Positions 5,229-9,535 of a DNA stretch of 9,535 bases are shown in pieces; the stretch's first letter is position 1, and the number at the start of each line of letters is the position of its first letter. A program made the translations under genes and the position numbers. The stretch lies in assembly GCA_024280975.1 (NCBI GenBank), contig JAMXLQ010000126.1, positions 1 to 9,535 of the forward strand, given 5' to 3'. The DNA is from Methanosarcina sp. GTDB taxonomy: Archaea; Halobacteriota; Methanosarcinia; Methanosarcinales; Methanosarcinaceae. The notes beneath the pieces were generated by a model. The model worked only from the letters and a program-made list of their open reading frames with translations, did no database searches and was not told the DNA's origin.

Positions 5229-5789
5229 ATGAAATGTATTGTTTTACCTGAGAAATTTGATTATGACGGGAGCCAGATTTCCTCTCTCTGGGCCTACAAC
5301 AGTTTTGGAGTTCAGGAGGACTCGGTTGTAGTGTTTAGAGGAGCCTGTGACGTTAAAATCGAGCACATGATCGACCTGGAAGACCGACGAGCAAACGAAT
5401 CAATCTGGTCCGAAGATATGATAAGTTTCATTATTGAACATTTTGATTCTACAGACCTGAAACTTATTTATGCACGACAGCGTCTTTTTACAGCTCTTGT
5501 AAGAGAATACCTTGCAGATCTCGGTGTTCAGACAACGCGAGAAGGAGATGACCTTTTCTTTAAAGGAAAAAAGCTGACAGTCTCAATTGCCAGTACCTCT
5601 GCAGTTTCCCAGAAAATCCACTTTGGTATCAACGTTTCTCATAATGTATATGGAAATCTCAAAGAGGCCGGGATAAGCGAAGACAAACAGGTTGCAAGCT
5701 TCATGCAGGCGGTAGGGGAAGCCTATGTCCGAGAACTTGAAGATATAGAAAAGGACCTGAGAAAGTCCAGACCCCTGGGAGTGGTATAA
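5229..5789 (+). CDS. DUF366 family protein in the archaeosine cluster, function unknown
   Basis: I recognise this 186-residue protein as DUF366, found mainly in archaea. The N-terminus has KFDYDGSQISSLWAYNSFG (about 9-27), then a charged core VVFRGACDVKIEHMIDLEDRR (about 34-54), a helix ending IIEHFD, the segment LIYARQRLFTALVREYL, and a C-terminal IASTSAVSQKIHFGINVS strand region. No known catalytic motif is obvious; the conserved R-G-C-D, E-D-R-R and H-F-G-I-N residues are the best candidates for a site. It is cytoplasmic, with no signal peptide or membrane segment. It lies 85 nt after queC, and its stop codon overlaps the inferred queE start, so it is probably translated with the 7-deazaguanine enzymes. 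A role in archaeosine or preQ0 metabolism is inferred from position only. The start is the ATG at 5229-5231. Confidence 0.8.
   Translation: MKCIVLPEKFDYDGSQISSLWAYNSFGVQEDSVVVFRGACDVKIEHMIDLEDRRANESIWSEDMISFIIEHFDSTDLKLIYARQRLFTALVREYLADLGVQTTREGDDLFFKGKKLTVSIASTSAVSQKIHFGINVSHNVYGNLKEAGISEDKQVASFMQAVGEAYVRELEDIEKDLRKSRPLGVV
5778..5789 (+). promoter_or_regulatory. SD and ATAA start/stop overlap at the DUF366-queE junction
   Basis: GGAG at 5778-5781 is followed after TGGT by ATA (5786-5788), which overlaps the DUF366 stop TAA (5787-5789). This is the layout of a translationally coupled ATGA junction, except that the start codon reads ATA. No ATG, GTG or TTG exists in the queE frame between the in-frame TGA at 5738-5740 and the GTG at 5840. 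Confidence 0.5.
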
Positions 5790-6556
5790 CGTCAGCTTCG
5801 GATTTTGCTTCTGCTCCTATCAGGGAAGTCTTCTGTTCTGTGCAGGGAGAGGGCCCATATGTTGGGACAAGGCAGGCTTTTGTCCGCTTTTCTGGCTGCA
5901 ATCTAAATTGTAATTATTGTGATACGGATTTTGCAAATCCTGGAACCTGTGATTATGAGCAGGTGGAAGGGAGTGGCAGCTTTGAGAAAATCAAAAACCC
6001 TGTAAGTATTAGCCAACTTGAATCTATGCTACAACCTTTCAAAAAGCTCCATTCAGTTTCGCTAACCGGAGGAGAACCTCTCCTGTATGCGGATTTCATA
6101 GAAAAGCTGAATCTAGCCTCGCCGCTTTACCTTGAATCCAATATGACCTTGCCTGAGCAGGCGAGAAAACTGGATGAAAAAGTTACATATGTTTCCGGGG
6201 ATTTTAAACTTCCTGAATCACTTAGGGGTATAGGGCCTGAAGCTCGGGAAGCACATTTAAAAAATACAGTAGAATGTTTCAGGCTTTTGAGAAAAAACAA
6301 CTCAAGAGATTGTTTTTGTAAGATTGTGATAGACAGGAATGCAGAATTAGAAAGCGTAAACCCCGCTGTAGAAGCTATAGCTCCTTACGTATCCTGCGTA
6401 ATCCTCCAGCCTGAAACTCCGATCGGCCGTGATCCGATGAGTCCGCGATCTATACAAGCGTCCGTACAGAGAATTATGGAACTACAGAAAAGTCTGCTTG
6501 AAATCATAGATACAAGAGTTATCCCCCAGACCCACAGGATGTGGGGTTGCTTATAA
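5786..6556 (+). CDS. queE: 7-carboxy-7-deazaguanine synthase QueE (radical SAM), non-standard start
   Basis: This radical SAM enzyme converts 6-carboxy-tetrahydropterin to 7-carboxy-7-deazaguanine. The family N-terminus is REVFCSVQGEGPYVGTRQAFVRFSGCNLNCNYCDTDF, and the three cluster cysteines (C38, C42, C45 when counted from the ATA) have QueE spacing C-x3-C-x2-C. LTGGEPLL supplies the SAM-binding GGEP, and the C-terminus has LQPETPIGRD. The first canonical codon, GTG at 5840, falls inside the conserved SVQGEGP segment, would delete the first strand and has no SD. The coding frame clearly begins earlier, and the ATA at 5786 with GGAG upstream gives 256 residues. Alternatives are ACG at 5789, ATC at 5819, or a base error in ATG. 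It follows DUF366 with a 4-nt overlap and precedes queD. Family is certain; the start is inferred. Confidence 0.9.
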   Translation: MTSASDFASAPIREVFCSVQGEGPYVGTRQAFVRFSGCNLNCNYCDTDFANPGTCDYEQVEGSGSFEKIKNPVSISQLESMLQPFKKLHSVSLTGGEPLLYADFIEKLNLASPLYLESNMTLPEQARKLDEKVTYVSGDFKLPESLRGIGPEAREAHLKNTVECFRLLRKNNSRDCFCKIVIDRNAELESVNPAVEAIAPYVSCVILQPETPIGRDPMSPRSIQASVQRIMELQKSLLEIIDTRVIPQTHRMWGCL

Positions 6557-6639
6557 CCGGAACTGAGGAAAATAAAAAGAGCATAAAACGAAGAAGAAAT
6601 GCTTAAAAAATGATGTTTAATTGAAATGGGGCGCACCAG

Positions 6640-6993
6640 ATGACAAAAATGAGATTGGGAGTTATTGACTATATAGACAGTGCCCATTACCTTCCAGGAC
6701 ACGGAAAATGCGGAAGAGTACATGGCCATACATATAAAATCGAGGTTTTAGTAGAAGGAGAAGTCAGGGAAAATGGGATGGTCATCGACTTTTATGACCT
6801 GAAGAAAGGGATTAAGGAAACTCTTGAAAAATACGACCATATTCTGTTAAACGAAATCCTTGAATTTCCAAGTTCTGAACACCTCTGCCAGCATATTCAT
6901 TCCCGCCTCCTGGAGAAATTCGACTTTCCGCTTAGGGTCAGGGTCTGGGAAGGAGAAGGAAAATGGTGCGAAATGGACAATTTCTCAGAATGA
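6640..6993 (+). CDS. queD: 6-carboxy-tetrahydropterin synthase QueD (PTPS family)
   Basis: The 117-residue T-fold enzyme makes 6-carboxy-tetrahydropterin from dihydroneopterin triphosphate, or a cyclic relative in archaea, as the first committed step to preQ0. The zinc-binding histidines are visible: H16 in DSAHYLPGH, plus H28 and H30 in CGRVHGHTY. The catalytic Cys is C24; the Asp-His pair is D66-H67 in KYDHILLNE. The pterin-anchoring glutamate should be E104 in VWEGEGKW. Length is typical. It is the last gene of the queC-DUF366-queE-queD group, 83 nt after queE. The ATG at 6640 is chosen, with an ATG at 6649 as an alternative; the upstream GGGGCG is a poor SD. No GTP cyclohydrolase gene is in the window, so the pterin precursor must come from elsewhere. 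Confidence 0.93.
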   Translation: MTKMRLGVIDYIDSAHYLPGHGKCGRVHGHTYKIEVLVEGEVRENGMVIDFYDLKKGIKETLEKYDHILLNEILEFPSSEHLCQHIHSRLLEKFDFPLRVRVWEGEGKWCEMDNFSE

Positions 6994-7110
6994 TCAGATA
7001 TGGCAAGTTTATCTTGAGAATACTTAATACGTATAATTACTTCCGCAACCTTACCCCCGAAATACATTGAGAAATAAATTCACTGAGAAAACATTATGTC
7101 ATGCTGAGCT

Positions 7111-7138
7111 TTTATATAATTAAAGAGATTTTTATATA
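7111..7138 (+). promoter_or_regulatory. Two tandem TATA boxes, 20 bp apart, upstream of nifB
   Basis: TTTATATA occurs at 7111-7118 and again at 7131-7138, each in a longer T-rich context (CTTTTATATAA and TTTTTATATAC). Each is a strong archaeal TATA match. They predict starts near 7138 and 7160 and leaders of about 155-175 nt for nifB. Confidence 0.5.
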
Positions 7139-7221
7139 CAGACTTAAACTTGAAAATGAAGGAACTCGGAGAAGGCATCTTAAAATTCTCTATATTCCAG
7201 ATAAATTCACAATGTATATCA

Positions 7222-7264
7222 AGGGGTGTATCATAGACTGGATAAGACATCCTAAAATCCCCCT
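7222..7264 (+). promoter_or_regulatory. Nested stem candidate in nifB leader
   Basis: AGGGG (7222-7226) can pair with CCCCT (7260-7264). Inside it GGAT (7240-7243) pairs with ATCC (7249-7252) around a 5-nt loop. The G4/C5 tracts stand out in an otherwise A/T-rich leader. Function is unknown. Confidence 0.3.
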
Positions 7265-7291
7265 GTACTGAGATTATGCTGTACTTCTAAA

Positions 7292-7306
7292 CTCCGAACG
7301 GAGGAG
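7292..7306 (+). promoter_or_regulatory. SD of nifB lying within an inverted repeat
   Basis: GGAGGAG (7300-7306) is a near-perfect archaeal SD, 7 nt before the TTG start. CTCCG (7292-7296) is the exact reverse complement of CGGAG (7299-7303), so a 4-bp CTCC/GGAG stem with a GAAC loop could partly cover the SD. The SD call is firm; the masking is speculative. Confidence 0.5.
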
Positions 7307-7313
7307 AATACAT

Positions 7314-8279
7314 TTGCCAGAAGACAATCCTATAAATAATATAGATAGCCCTAAATTTGAAGAAGGGCTCCTTAGAAAGATTGCCGAACATCCCTGCTAT
7401 GACAGGAAAGCCCAGCACAAATACGGGAGAATTCACCTGGCTGTGGCTCCATCATGCAATATTCAGTGTAACTTCTGCGTTCGGGAATTTGATTGTGTAA
7501 ACGAGAGCCGCCCAGGAGTTACGAGTAAGGTTCTTACTCCGCAGGAAGCCCTTGAGAAGACAAGGCAGGTACTGAGAGATTACCCCTTTATTAAGGTTGT
7601 CGGAATTGCAGGCCCAGGCGATCCACTGGCCAACAAAGAGACTTTTGAGACCTTTGAATTAATAAAAAAAGAGTTCCCTGAACTTACGCTTTGTATGAGT
7701 ACAAACGGACTCTTGCTTCCCGAAAAGCTGGAGGATATTCTGCGCGTGGGAGTCTCAACATTAACGGTAACGATTAATGCAATCGACCCTGAAATCCAGG
7801 CAAAAATCGTGGATCATATAGTATATCATGGAAAGGTTTACAGGGGAATTGAAGGCGCAAAAATCCAGGTGAAGAACCAGCTTAAAGGTGTCAAAGAGGC
7901 TGTCGATGCAGGCGTAGTTGTCAAAGTCAACACTGTGCTTATCCCGGGAATTAATGATAAACATGTAGTTGAGATTGCCAGAAAACTCAACGAACTCGGG
8001 GTCTATATAATGAATATTATGCCTCTTATCAACCAGGGAGCCTTTGCAAACATTGAGCCGCCTACTGCAGAAGAGAGGAAAGCTGTCCAACAGGCATGTG
8101 AACCTTATGTCCTGCAAATGCGCCACTGCAGACAGTGCAGAGCTGACGCTTACGGACTCCTTGCTCAGGATATGTCACAGATGAGCGAAGAGCGCAGAAA
8201 GCTTATAAAAATCCAGACGAAAGAGGATATCGAAAAAGCAAGAGAAATCCTTAAGGAAAACGGGAAACAGAAGGCTTGA
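7314..8279 (+). CDS. nifB: NifB, nitrogenase cofactor precursor (NifB-co) synthase
   Basis: This 321-residue radical SAM enzyme fuses two [4Fe-4S] clusters and inserts a SAM-derived carbon to form the 8Fe NifB-co core of nitrogenase cofactors. The SAM-cluster cysteines are C48, C52 and C55 (APSCNIQCNFC). C61 lies in the family signature FDCVNESRPGVTS. Candidate ligands for the accessory clusters are present: C28 in HPCY, H41, C127 in LCMSTNG, and C272/C275 in HCRQCRADAYGLL. AGPGDPLAN occupies the SAM-contact position. The C-terminal NifX-like domain of many bacterial NifBs is absent, as is usual in archaea. The start is the TTG at 7314 with SD GGAGGAG 7 nt upstream. No other nif gene is in view, so it appears to be its own transcription unit after queD, with a long leader. 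Confidence 0.95.
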   Translation: MPEDNPINNIDSPKFEEGLLRKIAEHPCYDRKAQHKYGRIHLAVAPSCNIQCNFCVREFDCVNESRPGVTSKVLTPQEALEKTRQVLRDYPFIKVVGIAGPGDPLANKETFETFELIKKEFPELTLCMSTNGLLLPEKLEDILRVGVSTLTVTINAIDPEIQAKIVDHIVYHGKVYRGIEGAKIQVKNQLKGVKEAVDAGVVVKVNTVLIPGINDKHVVEIARKLNELGVYIMNIMPLINQGAFANIEPPTAEERKAVQQACEPYVLQMRHCRQCRADAYGLLAQDMSQMSEERRKLIKIQTKEDIEKAREILKENGKQKA

Positions 8280-8389
8280 AATGGGTAGTGGCTCCAAGTA
8301 AAGAATACATCAAAAGTAGAATCAGTAGACTTTAGCCCTGGATTGAAAAAAAATTTTAATCAAAATTAAGTATCAAAAACCTGAAAAGA

Positions 8390-8407
8390 CGGAGTCAGAA
8401 TACTCCG
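8390..8407 (-). terminator. Hairpin terminator between nifB and ferredoxin genes
   Basis: CGGAGT (8390-8395) and ACTCCG (8402-8407) form a perfect 6-bp GC-rich stem with a 6-nt loop. On the minus strand it is followed by TCTTTTCAGGTTTTTG, giving T4 and T5 runs, so it fits termination of the ferredoxin transcript. A second, A/T-rich stem (8341-8348 with 8354-8361) lies closer to nifB and may serve the plus strand. Confidence 0.55.
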
Positions 8408-8442
8408 CTTCTCAGACCTGTTTGTAACATGTACTTAAAAAC

Positions 8443-8619
8443 TTACTCAATTGTGATTGCGTTGTTCGGGCAGGCATCTTCGCATGCACCGCAGTCAAGG
8501 CACTCATTTTCATCGACAACTGCAATATCATCGTCGTTGAGGGAAATTGCAGCTGCTGGGCATTCGTCTACACAGGTTCCACAGCCTGTACAGGAATCGG
8601 CATCAACTTTTGCTACCAT
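8443..8619 (-). CDS. 2[4Fe-4S] ferredoxin
   Basis: The 58-residue, strongly acidic protein has two classic cluster motifs: C10-x2-C13-x2-C16-x3-C20-P (CTGCGTCVDECP) and C40-x2-C43-x2-C46-x3-C50-P (CLDCGACEDACP), in the usual pseudo-twofold arrangement with no extra domains. It is a soluble low-potential one-electron carrier, of the kind methanogens use with acetyl-CoA synthase, hydrogenases or radical SAM enzymes. The start is the ATG at 8617-8619, with GGAGTG 7 nt upstream on the minus strand. The frame is open for 14 more codons to an ATG at 8659-8661, but those residues (MYKNLLLIKNGVKK) are not ferredoxin-like and that ATG lies in the A/T-rich promoter region. It is convergent with nifB and divergent from the methanogenesis marker gene; supplying electrons to NifB is possible but only a neighbourhood guess. 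Confidence 0.95.
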   Translation of the reverse strand: MVAKVDADSCTGCGTCVDECPAAAISLNDDDIAVVDENECLDCGACEDACPNNAITIE

Positions 8620-8663
8620 TTTTTTCACTCCATTTTTTATCAATAAGAGATTTTTATACATCT

Positions 8664-8678
8664 GAAAATTATATTAGG
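8664..8678 (-). promoter_or_regulatory. Possible TATA box of the ferredoxin gene
   Basis: The minus strand reads CCTAATATAATTTTC here, 45-60 nt before the ATG, allowing a leader of about 20-30 nt. A second TATA-like run (TGTATAAAAA at 8651-8660) is too close to the SD to be the main box. Confidence 0.35.
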
Positions 8679-8837
8679 TTGCCTTAATAAGATAAAAGAA
8701 CTTAATAAAAAGCTGTCGCTTCTTCACTATGCAACAAAGAAAAAAGAGATAAAGGATTAACAAAATTGTACTCGCAAAAATGCCTCATAGTATCTTCAAA
8801 CGGGAAGTTTCTTAGCCTATCTAGGTCATTGGTAGTT

Positions 8838-8949
8838 TACTAAAAAATGATACTGTTTACTGATATAATTATGTTTGTACTACTGATTACCATATTTGAA
8901 TTACTGACTACTTTGCGCTGTACTGACGTGTTTATATTTATACTACTGA
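8838..8949 (+). repeat. Array of six TACTRA hexamers at 19-23 bp spacing
   Basis: TACTAA occurs at 8838 and TACTGA at 8858, 8881, 8902, 8921 and 8944, all in the same orientation, with start-to-start distances of 20, 23, 21, 19 and 23 bp. The first two copies share the longer GTTTACTRA. The spacers are T-rich and only loosely alike. The last copy lies just downstream of the TATA box of the marker 2 gene. Spacing near two helical turns suggests sites on one face of the DNA for a regulator. Confidence 0.6.
8931..8940 (+). promoter_or_regulatory. TATA box of the methanogenesis marker 2 gene
   Basis: TTTATATTTA at 8931-8940 is a good TATA match, 49-58 nt before the TTG start. It predicts a start site near 8960 and a leader of about 30 nt that holds the SD-like AAAGGAAG (about 8973-8980). 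Confidence 0.45.
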
Positions 8950-8988
8950 AATATTTGTATTAATTTAAAAACAAAAGGAAGCCCGACA

Positions 8989-9535
8989 TTGAACCTGAAA
9001 GAGCTCGCAGAAAGGATAAAAAACTTCGAAGGGGTTACCCGAAAAAAACAGATTGAAGACATTGTTTCAATTTTCGAAGCCGTCCGTCCGGAGTACCAAA
9101 ACGCAATCGTTGATTTTGGAGACGATGCGGCAGTTATCGATATAGGAGGAGACGATGTTATTCTCTTTGCAGCAGATGGAATATGGGGAAGGCTGCTGGA
9201 TGCCAGTCCCTGGTGGGCAGGTTATGGAGCTGTAGTCGTTAATGTAAACGATATCGCAGCAATGGGAGGAAAGCCTCTTGCTATGGTAGATATAGCTTCC
9301 TCAAACTCCGAGACAACCTGCAAGGAACTCATGGAAGGCCTGGCTGAAGGGGTCAGGAAATTCGGGGTTCCTGTCGTAGGCGGGCATGTCCATCCAGATG
9401 CCGAATACAATTCTATGTCAGTTGCTATTATCGGGATAGTCAAAAGAGATTGCGTAATCCGGAGCGATACCGCTAGGCCTGGAGACCTCATTATTGCAGC
9501 TTATGATATGGACGGAAGAATAGGACCAAATTCTC
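8989..9535 (+). CDS. Methanogenesis marker protein 2, AIR synthase-related (partial, 3' end outside window)
   Basis: The frame is open from the TTG at 8989-8991 to the window edge, giving 182 residues. The N-terminus (LKELAERIKNFEGVTRKKQIEDIV) matches my recollection of methanogenesis marker protein 2. The body is the N-terminal domain of the AIR synthase/PurM/SelD superfamily: FGDDAAVI (43-50), ADGIWGRLL (62-70), then WWAGYGAVVVNVNDIAAMGGKPLAMVD (75-101) and VVGGHVHPDAEY. These acidic and glycine-rich motifs bind ATP and magnesium in relatives. Marker proteins co-occur with methyl-coenzyme M reductase, but the reaction of this one is not established. The start is supported by AGGAAG about 11 nt upstream and by the conserved N-terminus directly after it. 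Upstream lie the TATA box and the TACTRA array. The end of the first domain and all of the second lie outside. Confidence 0.88.
   Translation, partial: MNLKELAERIKNFEGVTRKKQIEDIVSIFEAVRPEYQNAIVDFGDDAAVIDIGGDDVILFAADGIWGRLLDASPWWAGYGAVVVNVNDIAAMGGKPLAMVDIASSNSETTCKELMEGLAEGVRKFGVPVVGGHVHPDAEYNSMSVAIIGIVKRDCVIRSDTARPGDLIIAAYDMDGRIGPNS

Larger units (their letters stand above)
6994..7313. other. 320-base leader region of nifB, no confident gene
   Basis: After queD there is no strong T-tract terminator; a weak TTCTCA/TGAGAA pair (6982-6987 and 7015-7020) is the only symmetry. The region holds two TATA boxes (7111-7118 and 7131-7138), a nested stem candidate (7222-7264) and an SD-covering dyad (7292-7303). 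A 26-codon open frame (ATG 7156 to TAG 7234-7236) lies inside the presumed leader but has no SD. Confidence 0.55.
8620..8988. other. 369-base divergent promoter region, ferredoxin / marker 2
   Basis: No coding region is seen. The ferredoxin promoter occupies the left end. Positions about 8700-8830 show nothing definite. From 8838 to 8949 lies an array of six TACTRA hexamers, and a TATA box for the right-hand gene sits at 8931-8940. Confidence 0.6.

Noticed and set aside
6385..6729. Minus-strand open frame spanning the queE-queD junction
   Set aside because: It overlaps the conserved C-terminus of QueE and the zinc-site region of QueD and has no recognisable domain.
6994..7313. NrpR-type operator (GGAA-N6-TTCC) upstream of nifB
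   Set aside because: I scanned for the spaced dyad and found none; the GGAACTCGGAGAAGG at about 7161 lacks a TTCC partner at the right distance.
8620..8661. 14-codon N-terminal extension of the ferredoxin
   Set aside because: The SD GGAGTG lies inside the extension at correct spacing for the later ATG, and the added residues are not family-like.
8429..8665. Plus-strand open frame opposite the ferredoxin gene
   Set aside because: It is the antisense of the ferredoxin, whose eight cysteines and SD identify the true strand.
9222..9491. Minus-strand open frame at the right end
   Set aside because: It lies opposite the marker 2 gene, which has clear AIR-synthase motifs on the plus strand.
1..9535. 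tRNA, rRNA, CRISPR array or insertion sequence
   Set aside because: No cloverleaf with a GGTTCGAATCC-type arm, no regular spaced repeats of CRISPR length, and no transposase fragment were seen.

Overview
The window reads as chromosomal DNA of a methanogenic archaeon, most likely a Methanosarcina. The last gene encodes methanogenesis marker protein 2, a family confined to methanogens and close relatives. The other genes fit: an archaeosine (7-deazaguanine) gene cluster, a short archaeal-type NifB without a NifX domain, and a small acidic 2[4Fe-4S] ferredoxin. The long A/T-rich intergenic regions, TTG starts with strong Shine-Dalgarno (SD) sequences, TATA-like boxes and oligo-T tracts also suit that genus. 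Genus is inferred from protein resemblance, not from a search.

Left part (1-3956): the C-terminal end of a DEAD-box RNA helicase runs in from the left. It converges on a half-length TauE/SafE-type membrane protein (minus) across a region rich in perfect hairpins. Next come a SAM-dependent methyltransferase (minus), a calcineurin-like phosphoesterase (plus), a DGC-family putative zinc-binding protein (minus) and an MJ0936/YfcE-type phosphodiesterase (minus, TTG start).

Middle (3957-6993): a 491-base gene-free region holds a four-unit degenerate tandem repeat and possible leader stems. It precedes the plus-strand cluster queC - DUF366 - queE - queD. QueD, QueE and QueC convert the GTP-derived pterin precursor through 6-carboxy-tetrahydropterin and 7-carboxy-7-deazaguanine to preQ0, which archaea insert at tRNA position 15 and convert to archaeosine. 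The DUF366 gene between queC and queE is of unknown function. queE has no ATG, GTG or TTG upstream of its conserved N-terminus. The best start is an ATA that overlaps the DUF366 stop codon (ATAA) behind an SD-like GGAG.

Right part (6994-9535): a 320-base leader region with two identical TATA elements exactly 20 bp apart and several inverted repeats precedes nifB, which makes the NifB-co precursor of the nitrogenase cofactor. nifB converges on a ferredoxin gene. The ferredoxin is divergent from the methanogenesis marker 2 gene, which leaves the window at the right edge. Upstream of that gene are six TACTRA hexamers spaced 19-23 bp apart, an apparent operator array that brackets the TATA box.

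The points most worth following up are the ATA start of queE, the TACTRA array, DUF366 inside the archaeosine cluster, and the two structured, repeat-bearing leader regions.
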